From assembly GCA_026193555.1 (NCBI GenBank), contig JAPHUU010000264.1:1-13247 (forward strand): 13,247 nucleotides of DNA, given 5' to 3'. This stretch comes from Rhodanobacter sp. (GTDB lineage Bacteria > Pseudomonadota > Gammaproteobacteria > Xanthomonadales > Rhodanobacteraceae). Shown here piece by piece: positions 7,547 through 13,247 of the stretch. The stretch's first letter is position 1. Each line of letters begins with the position of its first letter. The translations under genes and the position numbers were made by a program. The notes beneath the pieces are model-generated. The model ran no database searches. It was not told where the DNA came from and saw only the letters and a program-made list of their open reading frames with translations.

Positions 7547-9406
7547 GACCCCCGCACCGAACGCGGTGATCAGGCGGGTGATGATCCACTTGGGGGAAAT
7601 CGCCACGTCGGGGAAATCGCCGACCGGCTCGTAGCAGGCGTAGAAGCCTGGGTCGCTGGCGCGCATCGGCTGGCAACCGGGTTTGAGCTGGAAGCTGGTG
7701 GCATAGCGGAACGGCCACAGGTCGAACAGGGGCAGCTGTTCGGAAACATTGAAGATCGCCCGGTCGATGCCGGCCAGCAGCGGGACCGTGGCGCGGCGCG
7801 GCGCGATCACCCATGCGTTGTCGGGCTGGGTGTCGCGCATGATGCTGTGGCGCAACCGCTCGGCGAAGCGGCGATCGTAGACGATCACGCCCGCTTCGGT
7901 GTTGTAATGATCCGAACGCGGGTCGAAATTGTGCGAGCCGACCATCCCCACGTCGTCGTCGATCACCAGCGACTTGGCATGCAGGCCGAAGCGCAGGCCC
8001 GTGCTGAACAACGGGGCGGGTTGGCGACTGCCGCCGCGGCTACCCAGCAGGTGCGGGCGAGGGCGATCGGCGGCGGCCGGCGTGGCGGTCTCCATCGACG
8101 GCATCCGCTGATCGATGTCGAGGTTGGCCAGCTGATAGTCCATGGCCGGCCCCGGCGCATGCGGCTTCAGCTCGTGGATCTCGAAGCCGAACTTGGTCAG
8201 GTAGCGCTTGCGGTGCTTGTACGACAGCGCATACACCGCAAACGCATCGGTCGAGGCCAGCGAGTTGGTCGAGACGATGATCCGTGGTGGATCCGCGCGC
8301 CGATGCAGTCGGCGGAAGATTCCCTGCGCCTGCCGGCTCATCACCAGGTACGGCGTCTGCAGCAGCACCTCGTGGCGGGCATCGCTGACCATCTTCATCA
8401 GATGCCGGGTGAAGTCGAGGGCGTCCTTCCTGGTCGGGTCATCGGTCTTGGCCGGCAGGTCGCTGAAGTATTCGACCTCACGGGTGTGCAGGGTCGGGTC
8501 GATCAGCCGGGCCTTGAGCCACTGCGGATCCTCGGCGTCGCGCTGGATCCGGGCGACCCGCAACGGTCGCCGATAGTGCGGCGTCGGCCATGTCGGTGCT
8601 GCGCTGTCGCCGAGGATGCGCCGGTTGACGTCACGCAGATGGGTCAGTGGCAGCGCGCGCCGATGCTGCCAGAACAGCTCGAAGCTGGCGGCCATTTGCC
8701 GCGCGGCCGGGCCACCGACCATCACGTCGCGATCGACATAGTCGAAGCTGTCGTTCCAGTCGAAATAGCGGTCCTCGTAATTGCGCCCGCCGGTGATGCC
8801 GATGCTGTCGTCCACCAGCAACAGCTTGTTGTGCATGCGCTGGTTGAAGCGCACGAAGCAGCACAGGATGCCGGCGGCGAACTCCACCGGCTGGGTCCGC
8901 GCCTTGTGAAAGGTCGGGTTGTACAGCCGCACCTGCAGGTTGACGCTGGCCCGGGTGAGCCGGTCAAGCAGATCCATGTCATCGAATGAATTGAGCTGGT
9001 CGGCGAGGATGCGGACCGTGACGCCACGGCGTGCAGCGTCCACCAGCTCGTTCAACATCAGCATGCCGGCATCGTCGTGGTCCCAGATGTAGGTCTGCAC
9101 GTCGATCGAGTGCCGCGCGGCGCGGATCAGGTTGATGCGCGCCGCCAGCGCCGGCTGGCTCTGATTGAGCAGAGTCACCACATGCACGGGAGCCTGCGGT
9201 GTGGAATCGGCGATCGCCTGGGTCGCTGCCTGCAGCAACGGCGAGGGCGTCGCGCAGTGATCGGGCTGATCGCAACTCAGCTGGCGGTCGACGGTCGCCG
9301 CGACCAGTGCATCGGCGTGCCGGATCTGTGCGCGTGACACCGTGCAACCTTGCAGGACGAGTCCGGCGGCGAGCAGACAGAACAGGGCGAGCTGGCGTAC
9401 GGACAT
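7532..9406 (-). CDS. Phospholipase D / cardiolipin-synthase-like lipoprotein with two HKD motifs
   Basis: A 624-residue member of the phospholipase D superfamily, which moves phosphatidyl groups between lipids or hydrolyses phosphodiesters. Both catalytic HxKxxxxD motifs are complete: H192-K194-D199 in MHNKLLLVDDSIGITGGRN and H476-K478-D483 in GLHAKSLVIDDDVGMVGSHN. Two motifs in one chain of this size fit the ClsC-like or PLD-like group of cardiolipin synthases. The N-terminus is a lipoprotein signal: hydrophobic residues 5-18 then the lipobox LQGC with Cys at 21; Thr follows, so no Asp inner-membrane retention signal. I chose ATG 9406 because the signal peptide starts there; ATG 9415 adds three residues. 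The frame stays open up to 9742 but that part overlaps yceI and is not plausible coding. It lies 23 bases downstream of yceI on the same strand. The lipid substrate and the membrane it faces are unknown. Confidence 0.9.
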   Translation of the reverse strand: MSVRQLALFCLLAAGLVLQGCTVSRAQIRHADALVAATVDRQLSCDQPDHCATPSPLLQAATQAIADSTPQAPVHVVTLLNQSQPALAARINLIRAARHSIDVQTYIWDHDDAGMLMLNELVDAARRGVTVRILADQLNSFDDMDLLDRLTRASVNLQVRLYNPTFHKARTQPVEFAAGILCCFVRFNQRMHNKLLLVDDSIGITGGRNYEDRYFDWNDSFDYVDRDVMVGGPAARQMAASFELFWQHRRALPLTHLRDVNRRILGDSAAPTWPTPHYRRPLRVARIQRDAEDPQWLKARLIDPTLHTREVEYFSDLPAKTDDPTRKDALDFTRHLMKMVSDARHEVLLQTPYLVMSRQAQGIFRRLHRRADPPRIIVSTNSLASTDAFAVYALSYKHRKRYLTKFGFEIHELKPHAPGPAMDYQLANLDIDQRMPSMETATPAAADRPRPHLLGSRGGSRQPAPLFSTGLRFGLHAKSLVIDDDVGMVGSHNFDPRSDHYNTEAGVIVYDRRFAERLRHSIMRDTQPDNAWVIAPRRATVPLLAGIDRAIFNVSEQLPLFDLWPFRYATSFQLKPGCQPMRASDPGFYACYEPVGDFPDVAISPKWIITRLITAFGAGVKGVL

Positions 9407-9429
9407 GGCGCACATGATACGGGTACGGC

Positions 9430-9996
9430 TCACTTCGGGGCGGGAGCCAGCACGATCATCATGGCCAGCCGCACGTGGTCCGAGAGCGCGGCTTGGTGGC
9501 TGGTCATGCCGAAGGCGCTGCGCGAGATGAAACCGCGCGCCTCGATCTTGCAGGTGGCGGTGGCAAGACTGCGGCAGTCTTCCGGCAGCAGCTCGAAGCG
9601 GACCGGGCGGCTGACGCCGCGCAGGCTGAGCTGGCCCGCCAATGTGCCGCCGGTCGTCAATCGGGTCAGCGGCACCGGCTCGGACAGGAAATGGATCGTC
9701 GGATAGCGCCCCGCATCGAAGAACTCCGGCCCCATCATCCATTGGCGGAAGCGCTCTGAATGCATCGTGACGCTGTCCGTGGCGATGCGCGCATCGACGG
9801 TCGCCAGACCCTGCGGATCAAGCTTCACCGTGCCGTCAATTTGTGTGAAACGCCCCTTGACGTTGTGCAGCCACAGCAGGCGTACGGCGAACTCGGCATG
9901 GGAGCGGCCGGTGTCGATCGCGAAATCGGCAGGCCACGCCATTGGCGCGGCAGACAGCAGGCCGAGCAGCAGCAGCGGGTGAAGCCGACGCCTCAC
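9430..9996 (-). CDS. yceI: YceI-family periplasmic protein
   Basis: A 188-residue lipocalin-like YceI protein, close to the family's usual 190. Members fold into a beta-barrel that binds long isoprenoid or amphiphilic molecules in the periplasm; the ligand here is unknown. The N-terminus is a Sec signal peptide (RRRLH, then LLLLGLLSAA), cleaved near residues 17-23. Family features follow: FAIDTGRSHAEFAVRLLWLH at the mature N-terminus, KGRFTQIDGTVKLDP, GPEFFDAGRYPTIHF, and a C-terminal SAFGMTSHQAALSDHVRL. GTG at 9996 is chosen because it begins the signal peptide; it overlaps the sixA stop as GTGA (9996-9993), implying translational coupling. The same frame is open up to 10350, but that stretch is antisense-like shadow of sixA and does not look like protein. 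The phospholipase lipoprotein follows after 23 bases. Confidence 0.92.
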   Translation of the reverse strand: MRRRLHPLLLLGLLSAAPMAWPADFAIDTGRSHAEFAVRLLWLHNVKGRFTQIDGTVKLDPQGLATVDARIATDSVTMHSERFRQWMMGPEFFDAGRYPTIHFLSEPVPLTRLTTGGTLAGQLSLRGVSRPVRFELLPEDCRSLATATCKIEARGFISRSAFGMTSHQAALSDHVRLAMMIVLAPAPK

Positions 9997-10466
9997 GGCG
10001 ACCAGAATGCATCCAGCCGGGCGTTGCCGGGTTCCAGTGCGCCATTGAGATGCAGCACCGCCAGCGCGCCGGGGGGCATGCCGCGACATTCGTCGGAGCG
10101 ACCTTCGACCAGCAAGGCGACCAGCTGCTCGATACCGGGATTGTGACCCACCAGCATCACAGTATCGGCATCGCCATGCTGGTCGAGCAGGGCCAGCAGT
10201 TCGCCGGGCGAGGCGTCGTAGATTTCGCTGGCCCATTGGGACGTCGGCGCCGCGGTCATCGCAGCGAGGGCGAGTCGGGCGGTTTCGTCGGTGCGCCGAC
10301 TCGGCGAGCAGAGTACGCGATCGGGTCGTGCACCATGTGCCGCCAGCCATACGCCGGCCGCCAGGGCCTCCTGTTCACCGCGCGCGCTCAGTGCGCGTTG
10401 CGTATCGTCGCCAGCCTTGTCCAGTGGTTCGGCCTCGGCGTGCCGCAACAAAATCAGTTCTTGCAT
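9993..10466 (-). CDS. sixA: SixA-type phosphohistidine phosphatase
   Basis: A 157-residue single-domain histidine phosphatase of the branch that includes E. coli SixA (161 residues), which removes phosphate from phosphohistidine in phosphocarrier or histidine-kinase relay proteins. The nucleophile is H9 in LILLRHAEAE, with R8 beside it. The supporting residues are CSPSRRTDETA (53-63), with the phosphate-binding Arg at about 58, an acidic E81, and the second histidine H108 in LVGHNPGIEQLV. Start ATG 10466 has GGAG seven bases upstream. The stop overlaps the GTG of yceI, and parA ends 51 bases upstream. The phosphohistidine substrate is not deducible from the window: no histidine kinase or phosphotransferase component is present. 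Confidence 0.9.
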   Translation of the reverse strand: MQELILLRHAEAEPLDKAGDDTQRALSARGEQEALAAGVWLAAHGARPDRVLCSPSRRTDETARLALAAMTAAPTSQWASEIYDASPGELLALLDQHGDADTVMLVGHNPGIEQLVALLVEGRSDECRGMPPGALAVLHLNGALEPGNARLDAFWSP

Positions 10467-10517
10467 GGAGGACTCCGGTGGGTGTTGTCGTGCGGTGAAA
10501 GTCTGCGGACCACCGCT

Positions 10518-11150
10518 TCATTGCTGGCGCTTGATCCAGCGCAGCAGTGGTTTCCAGTCCTGCTGGTGGCCGCGCACCTGTTCGGACTGGTAGTCGAAGA
10601 TGCCCTTGCCGAGCGCGCCCAGCAGCACGTAGGCCTGGCTGTCGCGCAACTGGGCGACGATGGGAAACGGGGATTCCTCGGCCAGTTGCGCGACCGCGTC
10701 CTGACTGGCATGGGTCCACGGCTTGAGCCGGTTGGCGACCAGCGCCACCGGCAACTTGCCGCGACGGATGCGGTCGATGCGTCTCAGGGTTTCGATGAAG
10801 CCCAGCGTGGCATGCAGGTCGAACGAGGATGGCAGTACCGGCACCAGCAGCACACTGGCCTGTCCGAGGAAGGGTTCCAGTTCGCGTTCGCCGGCGCCGG
10901 CGGGCGTGTCGATCAACAACTGCGAGGTATCCGGTGGCAGCCGCTGCAGCACCTTGCGGCCGCCGGACAGTGCCAGCACGCCGGGCACGTTGTCCGGTCG
11001 CAGACCGGCCCAGCGGTAGCTGGAACCTTGCCGGTCGGTGTCGATGATGACGGTGTGCTGCCCTGCTTGCGCCCAGTGCGACGCCAGCTGGGTCACCAGC
11101 GTGCTCTTGCCGCAGCCGCCCTTGCTGCTTGCCACCAGCGTCGTAAGCAT
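10518..11150 (-). CDS. ParA/MinD-like P-loop ATPase, no ParB partner
   Basis: A 210-residue ParA-superfamily ATPase. The deviant Walker A motif KGGCGKST (10-17) has both the signature lysine K10 and the phosphate-binding K15. IIDTDRQGSS (35-44) is the A-prime motif and LLIDTPAG (78-85) the Walker B/switch II region. A family-like ALVANRLKPWT lies at 136-146. ParA proteins dimerise on ATP binding and position DNA, chemoreceptors, flagella or other cargo on the nucleoid or membrane. At 210 residues this is the short form, without the N-terminal helix-turn-helix of plasmid partition ParA, and no parB or centromere-like repeats are next to it. A chromosomal role in positioning something other than DNA is possible. 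AAGGA lies about nine bases before ATG 11150. The gene sits between the exported helical protein (76 bases) and sixA (51 bases), all on the minus strand. Confidence 0.9.
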   Translation of the reverse strand: MLTTLVASSKGGCGKSTLVTQLASHWAQAGQHTVIIDTDRQGSSYRWAGLRPDNVPGVLALSGGRKVLQRLPPDTSQLLIDTPAGAGERELEPFLGQASVLLVPVLPSSFDLHATLGFIETLRRIDRIRRGKLPVALVANRLKPWTHASQDAVAQLAEESPFPIVAQLRDSQAYVLLGALGKGIFDYQSEQVRGHQQDWKPLLRWIKRQQ

Positions 11151-11226
11151 CGACTGATCCTTGCCGCGGAAGGTGGCCCAAGCCTACACGGCTGCGGATG
11201 CGCCGCAAAGGTCCGGGCGCGTGGAG

Positions 11227-12276
11227 TCAGTCCGGCTGCCGTGGCTTCCAGTCGGTCGGCGCGCTGGCGGCGATCTGGTTGTCGCGCAGGGCCGCCAGCA
11301 ACAGGCTCATTTCGGTGCCGCCCTTGCTGGCCAGCACCAGCAGATGCTGCGCCAGTACACCGTCGCCGCGCGCCCGATCCAGCAGTTGCGCGAAGTTCTG
11401 TACCTGCCAGATCAGGTCGATGCGGGCGCGTCGGGCATCTTCGCGTTGCGCCGGATCGTCCGTCAGCACTTCGCGCAGGTGCAGGCCGAGCGAGCGTGCC
11501 AGAGGACTGGAGCCCCATTCCAGGACCTTGGCCAAGGCCAGGCAATCGGACTTGATCGAGGCATCTTCGGTGGCCTTCTCACACAACTGGGCGAGCAACG
11601 GCATGCCTGGCTGTGGCTGGGCGCCGGCCACTCCATAGGTCAGCATCAGCTGCACCGAAGTCGCCCCGGCGCCGTTGGCGGGATCCAGCGTGGCGGCCGG
11701 GGGCGGCAACACGCCGACATTGCCGGCCAGCGCCTGCAGGCTGTCGCCAGCGTAGTCGTCGTAAAGCCTGGCGGCGGCGGCGCGGGTCAGGTCCGCTCGT
11801 GCGTCGTCCGACTTCATGAGCTGGGTATCGACGCCGAGCTTCAGCAGCCATACCGCCGCGTTGTCGGGTGCCTGGGTCAGCAGCTTGCCAAGCGCCGAGG
11901 TATTCGGGCAGGCATCCGCCTTGGCGTCGCAGTCGGCCAGGCGTATCCAGCTGATGGCGGCGCTGGTGTCATCGGCCCGGGCGGCGCGGCCGATCAAGGC
12001 ATGGAAGTTGTTGCTTCGGGGCTGGTTGGCCAGCGGTCGGGCGAGCAGCGCCGCGGCCAGCAGCGGCATGGCGTCGGCGCGGGGCGCCAATACGCTGACC
12101 AGATCACGCTGAAACGCGATCTGCGCCTCGTCGCGGGCCTTGGCCGTCGGCGTCGCGTGGGGTTCGGGAGTTGCGGCCGTCGGCTGGTCGACGCTGCTGG
12201 CGGCCGATGCGGGAGCAATTACCAGAGTCAGCGCACAGCTCAGGGCCAGGCAAGGCAATCCACGCATGATGGGCAT
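11227..12276 (-). CDS. Exported alpha-helical protein of unknown function
   Basis: A 349-residue protein I do not recognise. Residues 1-25 form a Sec signal peptide (LPCLALSCALTLVIAPASA, cleaved after ASA), so it is probably periplasmic. After a Pro/Thr/Ala-rich linker (about 30-48) the rest is rich in Ala and Leu with helix-turn-helix spacing reminiscent of TPR or similar solenoids, for example QAPDNAAVWLLKLGVDTQLM (about 136-155) and LLAQLCEKATEDASIKSDC (about 227-245). Four cysteines in the mature part fall in two pairs, C116/C123 and C232/C245, which could form disulfides in the periplasm. I chose ATG 12276; ATG 12267 also leaves a good signal peptide, and the frame's open extension to 12339 adds a charged stretch before it that would spoil the signal. 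It ends 76 bases before parA on the same strand. Its head is divergent from the 65-residue membrane protein. Confidence 0.82.
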   Translation of the reverse strand: MPIMRGLPCLALSCALTLVIAPASAASSVDQPTAATPEPHATPTAKARDEAQIAFQRDLVSVLAPRADAMPLLAAALLARPLANQPRSNNFHALIGRAARADDTSAAISWIRLADCDAKADACPNTSALGKLLTQAPDNAAVWLLKLGVDTQLMKSDDARADLTRAAAARLYDDYAGDSLQALAGNVGVLPPPAATLDPANGAGATSVQLMLTYGVAGAQPQPGMPLLAQLCEKATEDASIKSDCLALAKVLEWGSSPLARSLGLHLREVLTDDPAQREDARRARIDLIWQVQNFAQLLDRARGDGVLAQHLLVLASKGGTEMSLLLAALRDNQIAASAPTDWKPRQPD

Positions 12277-12347
12277 CCGTCGGCAGTCAAAGCGCGCAGC
12301 ATAACGTCCGGTTGTTGAACGTGGCGGAACGGGACTCACGAAGAGGG

Positions 12348-12376
12348 CTGGCAGTCCGCGCCCGGCTTGTTAGGAT
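12348..12376 (+). promoter_or_regulatory. Candidate sigma70 promoter of the 65-residue membrane protein
   Basis: CTGGCA (12348-12353) and TAGGAT (12371-12376) match the -35 and -10 consensus at four of six positions each with a 17-base spacer. A transcript would start near 12383, leaving a leader of about 45 bases before ATG 12429, which has GGAGAG just upstream. Confidence 0.4.
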
Positions 12377-12428
12377 GGGGTTTCCCGGCAGCGGACTTCC
12401 TGCGGTCCGGGATCGTCCCCGGAGAGAC

Positions 12429-12626
12429 ATGGTGGAACACTTCTCGATCTTGGCTGTTGGCGCACCCTGGTTTGCTGGCTGGGGCACGCTGGCGTTGATC
12501 AATGCCGCGCTGGCGCAGGGCAAGAATCGCAGCGGTCTGCTGTGGTTCCTGCTGTCGCTGCTGTTGGGCCCGCTGGGCACGTTGTTGCTGGTGCTGATGC
12601 CGAAGGTGCGCAGCAAGATGTTCTAG
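12429..12626 (+). CDS. Small two-helix inner-membrane protein, 65 residues
   Basis: The coding start is ATG 12429 with GGAGAG two bases before it; the frame is open back to 12312 but that part is arginine-rich shadow. The protein has a first hydrophobic segment at about residues 6-27 (ILAVGAPWFAGWGTLALINA), a short polar turn AQGKNRSG (about 28-35), and a second helix at about 36-57 (LLWFLLSLLLGPLGTLLLVL), ending in the basic tail MPKVRSKMF. By the positive-inside rule both basic parts suggest that the turn and C-terminus are cytoplasmic or that the helices form a re-entrant hairpin. Small proteins with an R/K-S-x-x-W-F-L-S-L-L-x-G-P pattern are frequent in proteobacteria but I know no established function. 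It is alone on its strand, divergent from the exported helical protein and convergent with speE. Confidence 0.75.
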   Translation: MVEHFSILAVGAPWFAGWGTLALINAALAQGKNRSGLLWFLLSLLLGPLGTLLLVLMPKVRSKMF

Positions 12627-12658
12627 ATGTTCCAGGAGCGCGCGGATCGGGGAGCAGA

Positions 12659-12686
12659 GGACAACACACGCACCACCGTGTCGTCC
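12659..12686. terminator. Candidate hairpin between convergent membrane-protein gene and speE
   Basis: GGACAACAC (12659-12667) pairs with GTGTCGTCC (12678-12686) apart from one A-C mismatch, with a ten-base loop. It lies in the 80-base spacer between two converging stops (12626 and 12707), where a bidirectional terminator is expected. It is followed by C's rather than T's on the plus strand, so intrinsic termination is doubtful. Confidence 0.3.
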
Positions 12687-12706
12687 CCCCGTTGCCCGAC
12701 CAGGAG

Positions 12707-13247
12707 CTACTCGCCCAGCGCCTCGCGCATGAATTCGGGCTGCGCCAGCGCCGCCTTGTGGATGTCGGCGTTGTAATAGCGGGTGGCGAAGCTCTTGCTG
12801 ATCGAGCCGCGCTCGCGGAAACCGGAGAGGTCGCCACCCTTGCGCGCCATCGTGCAGCTCCACCAGCCGGTGGGATAGCACGGCTGCGGAAACGGCAGCG
12901 TGCGTACGGCGGCGAAGCCCGTGGTACGCATCGCCGAGCGCATCGACTTGATCAGGTCCAGGTGCGCCAGCGGGGACTCGCTCTGCTGCACCAGGATGCC
13001 ACCATGGCGCAGTGCCTTGTGGCAGCTGGCATAGAACGAGGCGTTGAACAGGCCTTCGGCCGGGCCGACCGGATCGGTCGAATCGACGATGACCAGGTCC
13101 AGCGAGTCCGGTTCGCACTCGGCCATGTACTTGATGCCGTCGATGAACAGCAACTCCGCGCGCGGGTCGTCGTTGGCTTCGCACAGTTCGGGAAAGTATT
13201 TCTCGGCCAGCCGGGTGACACGCTCGTCGATCTCCACCTGCAGCGCA
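12707..13247 (-). CDS. speE: Spermidine synthase (putrescine aminopropyltransferase), C-terminal part, cut by the right window edge
   Basis: The last 179 residues of a protein usually about 285 long; the N-terminus lies beyond 13247. SpeE moves the aminopropyl group of decarboxylated S-adenosylmethionine to putrescine, giving spermidine and methylthioadenosine, in the cytoplasm. Visible family motifs in order: LQVEIDERVTRLAEKYFPEL, where the acidic VEID residue binds the nucleotide ribose; AELLFIDGIKYM, which contacts the adenine; VIVDSTDPVGPAEGLF with the catalytic Asp; CYPTGWWSCTMARKG; and near the C-terminus YYNADIHKAALAQPEFM. The Rossmann-type methyltransferase-like fold is therefore complete from its second strand onward. 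No speD-like gene is in the window. A GTG inside the visible part (13237) is not the true start, because the motif runs on upstream without a stop. Confidence 0.95.
   Translation of the reverse strand, partial: ALQVEIDERVTRLAEKYFPELCEANDDPRAELLFIDGIKYMAECEPDSLDLVIVDSTDPVGPAEGLFNASFYASCHKALRHGGILVQQSESPLAHLDLIKSMRSAMRTTGFAAVRTLPFPQPCYPTGWWSCTMARKGGDLSGFRERGSISKSFATRYYNADIHKAALAQPEFMREALGE

Noticed and set aside
5868..7814. 648-codon minus-strand frame opposite the thiolase and the TonB-domain gene
   Set aside because: The thiolase on the plus strand has all catalytic residues, so this is a shadow frame.
7385..8989. 534-codon plus-strand frame opposite the phospholipase gene
   Set aside because: The minus strand has two complete HKD motifs and a lipobox; the plus frame has none.
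9407..9742. N-terminal extension of the phospholipase-like protein
   Set aside because: It overlaps yceI, is full of Arg/Pro, and would bury the lipoprotein signal peptide that begins at 9406.
9997..10350. N-terminal extension of the YceI protein
   Set aside because: It overlaps sixA and reads as Arg-rich shadow; the signal peptide begins at the GTG at 9996.
10518..11150. Plasmid or prophage partition locus
   Set aside because: There is a ParA-like gene but no ParB, no replication gene, no iterated sites and no composition shift; its neighbours look chromosomal.
9942..11555. 537-codon plus-strand frame across yceI, sixA, parA and part of the exported protein gene
   Set aside because: It is antisense to four genes with strong motif support and has no start signal or domain.
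11161..12318. 385-codon plus-strand frame opposite the exported helical protein
   Set aside because: The minus frame has a proper signal peptide and believable composition; the plus frame is Gly/Arg/Gln-rich without motifs.
1..13247. CRISPR arrays, insertion sequences, tRNA or rRNA genes, riboswitches
   Set aside because: I saw no direct-repeat series, transposase motif or inverted-end pair, no cloverleaf-like gene, and no intergenic space large enough for a typical riboswitch with a convincing fold.

Overview
The window is high-GC, densely coded bacterial chromosome. The mix of genes (cyclic-glucan synthase, PAS-GGDEF-EAL protein, FadI-type thiolase, orphan TonB C-terminal protein, SixA, YceI, spermidine synthase), the codon use and the GTG/TTG starts suggest a gammaproteobacterium of the Xanthomonadales (Lysobacterales), perhaps a Rhodanobacter- or Dyella-like genus. 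That placement is inference from family content; no rRNA or other phylogenetic marker is present. I see no mobile element, CRISPR array, tRNA, rRNA or prophage gene, and no stretch above 300 bases without a gene.

Layout. Bases 1-1113 (minus) hold the N-terminus of a very large NdvB-type cyclic beta-1,2-glucan synthase that runs off the left edge. A divergent GNAT acetyltransferase (1290-1766, plus) meets, tail to tail with a 6-base gap, a 839-residue PAS-PAS-PAS-GGDEF-EAL cyclic-di-GMP protein (4292-1773, minus). Just upstream of that protein, on the same strand, is an unrecognised 380-residue protein with a TTG start (5487-4345). A 161-base divergent spacer separates it from a plus-strand pair: a FadI-type thiolase (5649-6935) and a small exported or membrane-anchored TonB C-terminal-domain protein (6952-7506).

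From 12276 down to 7532 five minus-strand genes lie close together: an exported alpha-helical protein of unknown function, an orphan ParA-like ATPase, a SixA-type histidine phosphatase, a YceI-family periplasmic protein (4-base overlap with sixA) and a two-HKD phospholipase D/cardiolipin-synthase-like lipoprotein. The last three look like one transcription unit with an envelope theme; the first two may belong to it. A 65-residue membrane protein (12429-12626, plus) with a plausible sigma70 promoter is convergent with the C-terminal part of spermidine synthase (speE), which runs off the right edge.

Overall this looks like ordinary core or near-core chromosome. I do not find convincing evidence for a new multi-gene system. 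The best candidates for follow-up are the uncharacterised proteins beside recognisable ones: the 380-residue partner of the c-di-GMP protein, the partnerless ParA, and the 65-residue membrane protein.
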